In this document: positions 17,101-24,291 of the stretch, one piece after another | Numbering within the stretch: position 1 is the first letter of the stretch | How the letters are laid out: each line of letters opens with the position of its first letter | Position numbers and translations under genes: made by a program | The notes under the pieces: generated by a model | What the model saw: only the letters and a program-made list of their open reading frames with translations | Databases searched by the model: none | Told to the model about the DNA's origin: nothing | DNA from: Pseudanabaena sp. PCC 6802 | GTDB lineage: Bacteria > Cyanobacteriota > Cyanobacteriia > Pseudanabaenales > Pseudanabaenaceae | Reading direction: 5' to 3' | NCBI RefSeq assembly: GCF_000332175.1 | Contig: NZ_KB235914.1 | Span: 1,309,966 to 1,373,965, forward strand | Length of the DNA: 64,000 nt

Positions 17101-17211
17101 AGAAATCTTACAATTTAGGTTTAGCTAAAGTCGATTTTACACTCTAGAACCCTTCCAAAAATCTCAGATAATTTTCCTCGCCAGCTTCCTGAACGGACTC
17201 AATTGATATGC

Positions 17212-17369
17212 TATAGCGGTTTTCAGATCGGAATAGAGTAGGGGGTTTGGGGGCGTTGCCCCCAAGAAGGGGAGGCAGGGCGGTCTTGGGGGTTCCCCGC
17301 TAGAGCCACTGCCGTGTTCCACCCCTTCACCCCAAAAATAAAACCCGTTCTCAAGTGAAACCCGCTGTA
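17212..17369. repeat. MITE-like repeat, long form (158 bp)
   Basis: Left end TATAGCGGTTTTCAGATC, right end TCAAGTGAAACCCGCTGTA. The core matches the short form but carries an extra module (on the other strand ACACGGCAGTGGCTCTAGCG, then GGGAACCCCCAAGACCGCC). It is nearly the same as the copies at 32081 and 41674. It truncates the remnant gene that follows. Confidence 0.85.
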
Positions 17370-17379
17370 GTTCCAGATA

Positions 17380-17572
17380 CTTTCTGAAGTATGCTTTCAA
17401 TACGTTTTCTAAAAATACCAACAAAAAAAGAGGACGTTACCAACATTGGCATACAAGCCTATCAGCCGTGCGTTGTCTGGAAAACGTTCTAATAGTTGGC
17501 TTGCCAATCAATGCTATCGAGTTCATTCGTTAATTGTTCGACCAACTCAAAGATTTCGGACGGAATCGTCAT
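17380..17572 (-). pseudogene. Frameshifted remnant of a small helical protein gene
   Basis: The minus strand from the ATG at 17572 reads MTIPSEIFELVEQLTNELDS then a stop. In shifted frames it continues ERFPDNARLIGLYANVGNVL and VFLENVLKAYFRKYLELQ before meeting the MITE-like repeat. These pieces look like consecutive parts of one helical protein interrupted by at least two frame changes. A family with an MTIPxE...L..FPDN...L..YA pattern occurs in cyanobacteria; its function is unknown to me. Confidence 0.45.
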
Positions 17573-17898
17573 TTGACAGCTAACTCATAGGAGTCATTTT
17601 GATTGCTATATTACAGTTTAGATCGCGATCGCCAAATAAAATTATTATGATTTATTTAGGCACTACCGTAATGGATTATGATACAACCAAATTAGTTATT
17701 TTAAAAGCCTTTCAGACATTGAAATTAAGAATTAATATAGTAATGAATCATGAATTATGTCAGTCGCCAAATCAAAATAAAATCAAATATAAAAATTGAC
17801 ATAAATTTTGCAAGAATTTGTGTAGTTAATTATTGATTTAGATATACTTTAGTATATTATTTAAACCTAAATCTCGTTCAACATTATCTATAAAGTTA
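17573..17898. other. AT-rich leader region of cyabrB; no gene seen
   Basis: 326 bases, markedly AT-rich, without a convincing ORF. It probably contains the cyabrB promoter. One HIP1 octamer lies near 17622. Confidence 0.5.
17842..17857. promoter_or_regulatory. Inverted repeat ATATAC-TTTA-GTATAT upstream of cyabrB
   Basis: Perfect 6-bp arms with a 4-base spacer, 41 bases before the cyabrB start. It is a candidate operator or extended -10 region. The sequence is AT-rich, so chance is possible. Confidence 0.35.
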
Positions 17899-18300
17899 AT
17901 GGCTAAAACTAAGCAATCGGTCATGCTCACTGGCCAAGCTCTGCTGGAAAAAGTCAAGGAATTGGAGCATTTATCTAAAGCAGAAAAAGCTAAAGCCTGC
18001 GGTTATGCAACTGTCACTAAAAATGGTCAAGACCGCATCAATTTGATGAAGTTCTTGAACGCCTGGATGGAGGCTGCCGATATAAATTTAGATCCCAAAG
18101 GCAGCGGTAAAGGGGGGCGCAGTGCCAGTTATCGCGTCAGCGTTCAAAGTAATGGCAATCTCTTGATCGGTTCCGCGTATACACAGTTAATGGGGCTAAA
18201 ACCGGGCGACAAACTCGAAATTAAACTGGGGCGCAAGCACATTCACCTCAGGCAAATTGAGGACGATGAGGACGATGAGGACGATGCAACTGAAGAATAA
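17899..18300 (+). CDS. cyAbrB transcriptional regulator
   Basis: 133 residues matching the cyanobacterial AbrB family: TGQALLEKVKELEHLSKAEK, CGYATVTKNGQDRINLMKFLN, then GGRSASYRVSVQSNGNLLIG and GLKPGDKLEIKLGRKHIHL. The AbrB-type DNA-binding domain is C-terminal in this family, unlike in Bacillus AbrB. cyAbrB proteins adjust carbon-nitrogen balance, inorganic-carbon uptake and hydrogenase expression. The extreme C-terminus is an acidic DDEDDEDD tail from GAGGACGAT tandem repeats. Whether it is cyAbrB1 or cyAbrB2 cannot be decided here. Confidence 0.92.
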   Translation: MAKTKQSVMLTGQALLEKVKELEHLSKAEKAKACGYATVTKNGQDRINLMKFLNAWMEAADINLDPKGSGKGGRSASYRVSVQSNGNLLIGSAYTQLMGLKPGDKLEIKLGRKHIHLRQIEDDEDDEDDATEE

Positions 18301-18396
18301 TCTACCTATGGTATCAATAGGTTGTCCTGGGTAAACGATTATACTAGTGGGAATATGCGAGAGCAAAATATAAGCACAATTTAGGAAACCAGTATA

Positions 18397-18744
18397 ATGA
18401 CCGCCAGGATTCAATTAGCCGCAAATATTGATGAAGAAGCTACAGATGTAAAAATTACCCGCTCTAAGGATGGATCTACCAGCACGGCTACTTTCTATTT
18501 TGCCGAGCCTAAGTGCATGAGTTCTGAAAACCCCGAGCAAAGCAATAACATTCTTGGCATGTTCATGATTGACGAAGAAGGGGAAATCGTTACCCGCAAT
18601 GTCAACGCTAAGTTTATTAATGGTAAACCCGCTGGCATTGAAGCTATATATAGAATGGAAGGAGAGTTTGCATGGGAGCGGTTCTTGCGCTTTATGAATC
18701 GCTATGCGGAAGCAAATGGTATGAGCCTTAATAAGAAATCATGA
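18397..18744 (+). CDS. psb28: Photosystem II assembly protein Psb28
   Basis: 115 residues, the normal Psb28 size. Diagnostic segments are VKITRSKDGSTSTATFYF, GMFMIDEEGEIVTRNVNAKF, INGKPAGIEAIYRM and FAWERFLRFMNRYAEANG. Psb28 is a soluble factor that binds CP47-containing assembly intermediates on the cytoplasmic face during photosystem II biogenesis and repair. The stop overlaps the moaB start (ATGA), so the two are translationally coupled. Psb28-1 versus Psb28-2 is not resolved. Confidence 0.93.
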   Translation: MTARIQLAANIDEEATDVKITRSKDGSTSTATFYFAEPKCMSSENPEQSNNILGMFMIDEEGEIVTRNVNAKFINGKPAGIEAIYRMEGEFAWERFLRFMNRYAEANGMSLNKKS

Positions 18745-19253
18745 CGATCGCTAACCCTTGCCCCGATCCACCAGCCTATCGGGTTAATTGCGCTGTAATT
18801 ACGGTGAGCGATACGCGCAACGAGGAAACTGATAAAAGCGGCAAATATATTAGGCAATCGCTCGTCAATGCCGGACATCAAGTCAGCAGTTATTTCATCG
18901 TCAAAGATGAACCAGATCTAATTCGCGATCGCTTGCAATCGTTAGCTGATATCCCAGATCTGGAAGTAGTTATTTGCAATGGCGGTACGGGTATTGCACC
19001 TAGAGACACAACCTACGATGCGATCGCTGCCTTGCTAGAAAAAACGCTGCCCGGATTTGGTGAAATGTTTCGCTATCTCAGTTGGCAGGAAGTGGGTTCG
19101 AGGGCGATCGCTTCCCGTGCCGTGTCGGGTATTTATAAAGGTAAGTTGATCTTCTCTTTACCTGGATCCAGTAATGCAGTGAAATTAGCGATCGAGCAGC
19201 TTATATTGCCTGAGATGATTCATCTAGTCAGACAGATGAAGGGGTTGCACTAG
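18741..19253 (+). CDS. moaB: Molybdenum cofactor biosynthesis protein MoaB/MogA
   Basis: 170 residues with the MoCF domain: CAVITVSDTRNEETDKSG near the N-terminus, VVICNGGTGIAPRDTTYDA (the GGTG molybdopterin site), and GKLIFSLPGSSNAVKLAIEQL. These proteins adenylylate molybdopterin before metal insertion. MoaB and MogA are hard to tell apart by eye; cyanobacterial copies are usually called MoaB. The ATGA overlap with psb28 and the 33-base gap to the next gene indicate one transcript. Confidence 0.88.
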   Translation: MTIANPCPDPPAYRVNCAVITVSDTRNEETDKSGKYIRQSLVNAGHQVSSYFIVKDEPDLIRDRLQSLADIPDLEVVICNGGTGIAPRDTTYDAIAALLEKTLPGFGEMFRYLSWQEVGSRAIASRAVSGIYKGKLIFSLPGSSNAVKLAIEQLILPEMIHLVRQMKGLH

Positions 19254-19286
19254 CTGTAAGCTTTTAGCAGTTAGCTTTTTTAGCTT

Positions 19287-20075
19287 ATGCGCTCTTGTCT
19301 GCCAATTATTTCTACCTGCGTGCATACAACTAGCTATGCCGATGCCTGCGATCGCATTCAATCCTGGATCGCGGCACGACAGTCTTGCTACATCGTAGCT
19401 GCTAACGTGCATGTGGTGATGACTGCCTACTGGGATCGCGCGTACCAAAGTATATTAGATCGCGCCGCTTTAGTAACTCCGGATGGGATGCCATTAGTAT
19501 GGGGTTTGCGCCTATTAGGACAATCTCAACAGCAAAGGGTATACGGCCCCGATTTGATGCTGGCCTGGTGCGATCGCGCTGCCGATCTAGGTTTACCGAT
19601 TTATCTCTACGGGGGCAGCGATCGCGCTCTAGCTCTGCTGGAAACAAAGCTAAAACAGCAATTTCCTAAAATCGCGATCGCGGGGAGTTATGCCCCTCCC
19701 TACATAGATCTGCGGGATTTGGATATGACAAGTCCCGATCTACCCACCTGGTTAGAATCCGACATCAATTGCATTCGAGATTCTGGTGCTGCGGTAGTAT
19801 TTGTAGGCTTAGGCTGTCCCAAGCAGGAATACTGGATGGCAAAAGTACAAAGTCATCTAAATTCAGTTGCGATCGGCGTGGGAGCAGCATTCGACTTCCA
19901 TAGCGGTCAAGTTTCTCAAGCTCCTCGCTGGATGATGAAGATCGGTTTGGAGTGGCTATATCGCTTTAGCCAAGAGCCTGGCAGATTGTGGAGGCGATAT
20001 CTCATCAACAATCCAGTTTTTATCATTCTATTTATCTTTCAGTTGCTGAAGAGAATTATAACAAAGAATCAATAA
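19287..20075 (+). CDS. WecG/TagA/CpsF family glycosyltransferase
   Basis: 262 residues. The GT26 signature is visible: CYIVAANVHVVMTA, LVTPDGMPLVWGLRLLG, RVYGPDLMLAWCD, IYLYGGSD, then AVVFVGLGCPKQEYWMA, IGVGAAFDFHSG and RAPRWM-like APRWMMKIGLEWLYR. GT26 enzymes add N-acetylmannosamine(-uronate) or a related sugar to lipid-linked intermediates for envelope polysaccharides. The C-terminal hydrophobic/basic helix would mediate peripheral membrane contact. Third gene of the psb28-moaB unit; a MITE-like repeat follows five bases later. Confidence 0.9.
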   Translation: MRSCLPIISTCVHTTSYADACDRIQSWIAARQSCYIVAANVHVVMTAYWDRAYQSILDRAALVTPDGMPLVWGLRLLGQSQQQRVYGPDLMLAWCDRAADLGLPIYLYGGSDRALALLETKLKQQFPKIAIAGSYAPPYIDLRDLDMTSPDLPTWLESDINCIRDSGAAVVFVGLGCPKQEYWMAKVQSHLNSVAIGVGAAFDFHSGQVSQAPRWMMKIGLEWLYRFSQEPGRLWRRYLINNPVFIILFIFQLLKRIITKNQ

Positions 20076-20079
20076 AGGT

Positions 20080-20193
20080 TATAGCGGTTTTCACTTGAGA
20101 ACGGGTTTTAATTTTTGGGTTGAAGGGGTGGAACCCCTTCTTAGGGGCAGCGCTCCCAAACCCCCTACTCCTTCCGATCTGAAAACCGCTATA
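20080..20193. repeat. MITE-like repeat, short form (114 bp)
   Basis: TATAGCGGTTTTCACTTGAG at the left and TCTGAAAACCGCTATA at the right; core GGAACCCCTTCTTAGGGG and a GGGGCAGCGCTCCC hairpin. Located immediately after the glycosyltransferase stop, so it could act as part of the 3' transcript structure. Confidence 0.85.
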
Positions 20194-20241
20194 TCTTAGG
20201 GATAATTAATGTGGGTTTGGGATGAACTGGTTTAGAAATCG

Positions 20242-21165
20242 CTAGAATGGCAAAATTCTCTGTATCCCTCTTTCGAGCGTGTTTTCTAAGACGCGCTGAA
20301 ACAGGTTGTCCACATTGACGCGATCGCGTTCGTCAGTTTGGGTAGTTGTGGTAGTTGTGGTGCTGGTGGGCTGGGCTGGCGGTGAATTCTCAACCTGTAG
20401 CCCCAAATACAGACCGGACTGCGGAGCCAAACTCAGGAAGGTATTAATTGGTACCGCCATATTAAAACCAGGTTTGCCAGCAATTTGCGTGAACTTAGCG
20501 GCTTCTGCTTCAGAAGCCAGTCCCAACCTGGATTTAATTGCGTTGGCATCTTCACCTTCTGCCAGTCCGTGAATTGCTACCACACGACCGGCTGTGTCAA
20601 ATACAGGGCCACCGCTCATACCACGGCGGGTGACATTGGTATAAACCATCTGATAGCCGCCGCCTACGGGTTTATCCAATCGCTCGGAGACATTTCCCGT
20701 CGTGAACTGGCGTACGACTTCTTTGATTGCTTGTCCGGGGGCGGGCCATCCCGATACAAAGACTGTCGCCCCTTGTTTTGTGGTATCTGAATTGGCTAGC
20801 TTGGCAAGCTTATAGGTTTTGTCGCTCTGGAATTGCACCACCGCCAGATCGACATTAGGCAGGCGTTTTACTTTGCTGTAATCCATTTCATGGGCTTGCT
20901 TGTCAGACGTGACAATGCGGTACTTATCTGAGTCGCTGACTACGTGATAGGCAGTGAGTGCATAGTAGGTATTGCCGTCTTTAGCGATTAGTACGCCGGA
21001 GCCGTGACCGGATTTTTCGCCTCTAATCAATACTGTGACATCGCGAGCAATGTCATTAATTTCTTCACCAGAAAGGGCATGTGCTGCGCGTGGCTGTACG
21101 ATTACCATTGCACTAACGATCGCTGTTCCGGCGATCGCGGCACTCAATCCATTATAAAATCTCAT
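20242..21165 (-). CDS. Secreted trypsin-like serine protease (S1 fold), first copy
   Basis: 307 residues. Signal peptide through about residue 30 (QPRAAHALS). Catalytic triad: His in LTAYHVVSD, Asp in NVDLAVVQF, Ser in RRGMSGGPVFD. The C-terminal part after a Thr-rich linker (TSTTTTTTTQTD) is a short basic helix. It is likely exported to the periplasm or cell surface and acts as a regulatory protease. It is the last of three adjacent minus-strand genes (COP23, protease, protease), a recurring cyanobacterial association. The gap to the next protease is 18 bases. Confidence 0.88.
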   Translation of the reverse strand: MRFYNGLSAAIAGTAIVSAMVIVQPRAAHALSGEEINDIARDVTVLIRGEKSGHGSGVLIAKDGNTYYALTAYHVVSDSDKYRIVTSDKQAHEMDYSKVKRLPNVDLAVVQFQSDKTYKLAKLANSDTTKQGATVFVSGWPAPGQAIKEVVRQFTTGNVSERLDKPVGGGYQMVYTNVTRRGMSGGPVFDTAGRVVAIHGLAEGEDANAIKSRLGLASEAEAAKFTQIAGKPGFNMAVPINTFLSLAPQSGLYLGLQVENSPPAQPTSTTTTTTTQTDERDRVNVDNLFQRVLENTLERGIQRILPF

Positions 21166-21183
21166 AAAAATTCCTCAAAATTC

Positions 21184-22116
21184 TTAAATAAGCCCGAATA
21201 CAAGATGTTTATTTGGGGGTAAAGGGGTTCCACTCCTTCTTGGAGGCGCAGCCCCCAAACCCACCGAGCGTTCCGATTTGAAAACCGCTATAAATGTCTC
21301 GATGGGAATTGCCCAACTCAAACGCATCATGATTTCATGCTGCGATCGCTCTGGGCGAGAACCATCTGTAAACACAAACGGATCGCCCCAAATGGGGTAG
21401 GCATGCATGCCATTGATCCCGATTACCTGACCCTGACGGTTTAATAATGGCCCACCGCTCATACCCTTGCGAATATCATTGGTGTATCCAATTTGATAGC
21501 CGCCTGCTATTACCTTAGGAGTCAGGAGGGAGATCCGTCCAGGCACAAAATTGAATCCCGCAAGATTGCTAGTCTGTCCCCTAGTCGGAATATTCTCAAT
21601 GCGATCTGTATGCTCTGTTTCACTTGGGAATCCTGCCGCAAACACTTCATCCCCAACTTTTACATTATACGTTTGCCCTAGAGGTGCGATCGTATAATTA
21701 GATTTCGCTTGGAACTCTAATAATGCCAGGTCGCTATCCCCAAACTCTATCCTGCGAGCTTTAGCAGGGTAGATCCGACCATCCATCGTTTGGATGCTAA
21801 GGCGATCGCTATAGGCGACCACATGCTGATTTGTGACTGCAAAGTAGGTTGCTCCGCGCTTGCGCACCAGGATACCCGAACCCCAAGCCCGATCGACTTT
21901 CACCTTGACGGTGATCGAGCGGGCTAAAGATTTTAGCTGGGCTTCTGACAGATGGCGATCGTCTGGCTTCACCTGGGAGATCGGTGTAGATGTGGGTAGG
22001 GAAATCGCTGGAGGAGCGATCGCGAACCCCACAATTCCTCCCAATAGGAGCGCTCTGCTGTACCCTAGCTTCGATCGGGTGCAGCAGTTTCTGAAAGGGC
22101 AAAGCCAACTAAACAT
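21184..22116 (-). CDS. Trypsin-like serine protease, second copy, with repeat-derived C-terminus
   Basis: 310 residues from the ATG at 22116 (the frame also reaches a TTG at 22143; neither has a clear ribosome site). A hydrophobic export segment precedes the fold. Triad: His in TNQHVVAYS, Asp in DSDLALLEF, Ser in RKGMSGGPLLN. It is paralogous to the next gene downstream. The last ~35 residues (FKSERSVGLGAAPPRRSG...) are encoded by the MITE-like repeat at 21206-21292 and the bases beyond it, so the natural end of the gene has been replaced. Confidence 0.85.
   Translation of the reverse strand: MFSWLCPFRNCCTRSKLGYSRALLLGGIVGFAIAPPAISLPTSTPISQVKPDDRHLSEAQLKSLARSITVKVKVDRAWGSGILVRKRGATYFAVTNQHVVAYSDRLSIQTMDGRIYPAKARRIEFGDSDLALLEFQAKSNYTIAPLGQTYNVKVGDEVFAAGFPSETEHTDRIENIPTRGQTSNLAGFNFVPGRISLLTPKVIAGGYQIGYTNDIRKGMSGGPLLNRQGQVIGINGMHAYPIWGDPFVFTDGSRPERSQHEIMMRLSWAIPIETFIAVFKSERSVGLGAAPPRRSGTPLPPNKHLVFGLI
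21206..21292. repeat. MITE-like repeat truncated at the left, inside the protease 3' end
   Basis: The right terminus TTTGAAAACCGCTATA is intact and the core AAGGGGTTCCACTCC / GCGCAGCCCCC is recognisable. The left inverted terminus is missing. It overlaps the coding frame of the protease gene. Confidence 0.75.
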
Positions 22117-22151
22117 GGGTTGTACGACCAAGGTAATAGTCAAAATAACCG

Positions 22152-22799
22152 TTACCAGGCTCTACCGCTGTCGGGCGTTTTAGCTGGGGTGGCAGCAGGT
22201 GCAGTGTTAGCGGGACTGACAACTGATGGCTTTCCTGGAGTGGGCTTAGAGGTAGCCGTTTCCACGGGTGCGTTCTCCAGAAATTCTTTGACATTGATGG
22301 AAGAAACATTGGCGTTCTGGTTGCTGGGTTTAGAGCTTTCATAAAGGACGGTGCCGGCACCCGCTCTGCTCTCATACAAGCGTTGCAGTACCACTGCGGT
22401 ATTTTGACCGGGCTTGAGCGTGTATAAAACCGTGCTGCTAGTGCAGGCACCACCATACTCGCCAGTGGCGCAAATTACCGGCAATCCCCTCACAACTCCA
22501 GCGGTAATAAAATTCAAGGCACCTGAGTTATAGAAAGATTGGAACTTGTTAGAAACGATATTGCAACGCGTTTGAGAATCATAGCCCGAATCGCTGAAGT
22601 ATTCCGAACTCCAACGAATAATTGCCACTGTACCGCGCGGGGTATCAGCTAGTGTTGCAGGGTACCCACCGCTCCAACCACAATAAAAAGAAGTGCCGCC
22701 TGCATAACTGGGTTGAGTGGCAGTTAGTGCGATGGGCAAGGCACTTGCTAATGCGATCGCCCCTGCACCTAGAGTATTGGATAATAACTTCAGTTTCAT
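22152..22799 (-). CDS. COP23-domain secreted protein
   Basis: 215 residues. Signal peptide ending near TQPSYAGG. The body has the COP23 pattern: FYCGWSGGYPATLADTPRGT, VAIIRWSSEYF, RCNIVSNKFQSFYNSG, INFITAGVV-like LNFITAGVVRGLPVICA, and TVLYTLKPGQN. Cysteines (four or five) suggest disulfides. COP23 was named as a circadian-oscillating membrane protein in a unicellular cyanobacterium; its biochemical role is unknown. The C-terminal 45 residues are a Pro/Ala/Thr-rich tail. It is first in a run with two trypsin-like proteases. Confidence 0.85.
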   Translation of the reverse strand: MKLKLLSNTLGAGAIALASALPIALTATQPSYAGGTSFYCGWSGGYPATLADTPRGTVAIIRWSSEYFSDSGYDSQTRCNIVSNKFQSFYNSGALNFITAGVVRGLPVICATGEYGGACTSSTVLYTLKPGQNTAVVLQRLYESRAGAGTVLYESSKPSNQNANVSSINVKEFLENAPVETATSKPTPGKPSVVSPANTAPAATPAKTPDSGRAW

Positions 22800-23032
22800 A
22801 GTTTTTTACGCATTTAGCGTTGTGGATTTATAGCAATTATAGGCAATTCTACCAAGATAGTCTGCGATCGCAATTATTAACTTACGGCGATCGCGATCGC
22901 ATCGCCAGATACCAAAATCTCATATGGAGTTTAGGGAGACACGGTTAAATAATGTTCCCATCGTAGGATGTGTTAGGCGATAGCCGTAACGCATCGTGGG
23001 AATCTTATTTTTATGCGAGTCCCTTAAAGTGT

Positions 23033-24115
23033 TTATGGAGTTGGTTTGTAAAAAGGACGTTTGACAATGTGGGCAGGATAGTCGCGATCGCGAATCTGAA
23101 CTTGTAAAGCCTGGCCGACATCAGCCAGGTGGGATAGCACGTAGCCGAGCGCGATCGCTTTACCCAAAGTAGGCGACATGGTTCCACTCGTAATCACACC
23201 TATAGTTTCTCCATTCCAGCGAATGGGATAGTCGTGGCGAGCGATATTGCGCCCTTCCATCTCCAAGGCTACGAGGCGACGGGGTAAGCCTTCTGCTTTT
23301 TGTGCTTCTAAGCGCGATCGCCCGATAAAGTCCCCTTTTTCTTTTAAGTGTACCAGCCAACCTAGATCGGCTTCTAGAGGTGTGGTGTTATCGTCCATAT
23401 CCTGACCGTACAGGTGCATCCCAGCTTCGAGTCGCAGCGTATCCCGACAGCCTAAGCCGCAGGGAGTCACGCCAGCATCACCTAGTTTTTGCCATAACTC
23501 TCTGCCAGGTTCGATATCGATTGCGACTTCGCAACCATCTTCGCCAGTATAGCCAGTACGGGCCACGAAACTGGTTGTACCTAACACTTCTGTTTCGATA
23601 TGACTGAATCGCGCCATCTCTTGCAGATTAGCCTTCACAAAAGGTTGCAGCGCCTGTAGTGCTGCTTTTCCCTGTACGGCAATCAGTAACTTCTCTGTCG
23701 AACGATCGATGAGTTGGTCGTTAAGGTGTTGTTCCAGCCAGGTTTTATCCTTATCCGTAGTCGAGGCATTGACAATTACCGACCAGCGATCGCCGCCATG
23801 AAAGTAAAAAATTACATCATCGATGATGCCTCCCTGCTGGTTCAGGAGCACGGTGTACTGCGCCTGTCCTGGTTTCAATCTTGCGAGATTAGAAGGAACT
23901 AATTTTTGGAGCGATGCCAATATATCTTTGCCTTGCAATGAGAATTTTCCCATGTGCGATACATCAAACATGCCAACACGCGATCGCACCGCTTGATGCT
24001 CTGCCACAATACCCTGATATTGCAAGGGCATCTCCCAACCACCAAATTCAACAATTCTAGCTCCCATTGACAGATGCAGATCGTATAAGGGCGTGCGTTT
24101 TAGTGAGTTAGTCAT
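23033..24115 (-). CDS. gcvT: Aminomethyltransferase, glycine cleavage T-protein
   Basis: 360 residues, typical GcvT. Conserved pieces: LYDLHLSMGARIVEFGGWEMPLQ split by the usual insert, RVGMFDVSHMGKF, PGQAQYTVLLNQQGGIIDDVIFY with the catalytic/folate-contacting Asp, RTGYTGEDGCEV, GLGCRDTLRLEAGMHLYGQD, and TSGTMSPTLGKAIALGYV. It transfers the methylene of glycine from the H-protein arm to tetrahydrofolate, part of photorespiratory glycine metabolism. gcvH and gcvP are not adjacent. I see no glycine riboswitch in the short 5' region, which is interrupted by a dispersed repeat. Confidence 0.96.
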   Translation of the reverse strand: MTNSLKRTPLYDLHLSMGARIVEFGGWEMPLQYQGIVAEHQAVRSRVGMFDVSHMGKFSLQGKDILASLQKLVPSNLARLKPGQAQYTVLLNQQGGIIDDVIFYFHGGDRWSVIVNASTTDKDKTWLEQHLNDQLIDRSTEKLLIAVQGKAALQALQPFVKANLQEMARFSHIETEVLGTTSFVARTGYTGEDGCEVAIDIEPGRELWQKLGDAGVTPCGLGCRDTLRLEAGMHLYGQDMDDNTTPLEADLGWLVHLKEKGDFIGRSRLEAQKAEGLPRRLVALEMEGRNIARHDYPIRWNGETIGVITSGTMSPTLGKAIALGYVLSHLADVGQALQVQIRDRDYPAHIVKRPFYKPTP

Positions 24116-24150
24116 AATAATTCGATGAATTCGGTGAAATTGAGATATTA

Positions 24151-24243
24151 AGTCCAGAATTTACGCAGAGACACCCCAGGTAGGGTGGGCATTGCCCACC
24201 TTACAGTGAATGTAGAGTCAAAAGTTCATTTTACGTAAGTCCT
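24151..24243. repeat. ~92-bp dispersed repeat, second copy
   Basis: TTACGCAGAGACACCCCAGG, a perfect GGTGGGCATTGCCCACC palindrome, TACAGTGAATGTAGAG and AAAAGTTCATTTTACGTAAG. It is the inverted orientation of 12127-12217. Confidence 0.75.
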
Positions 24244-24291
24244 AGAGATATTATAGTTGGCTGGCAAGGTGCGTTCTAATTGACTCTAGTA

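Noticed and set aside
17599-17799. 66-codon plus-strand frame before cyabrB
   Set aside because: Composition follows AT-rich DNA, no ribosome site and no recognisable domain.
20306-20572. Plus-strand open frame with a hydrophobic start
   Set aside because: It mirrors the Thr-rich linker and fold of the serine protease on the other strand.
24116-24290. Glycine riboswitch upstream of gcvT
   Set aside because: Only a dispersed repeat and IS end are seen; no tandem aptamer-like structure.
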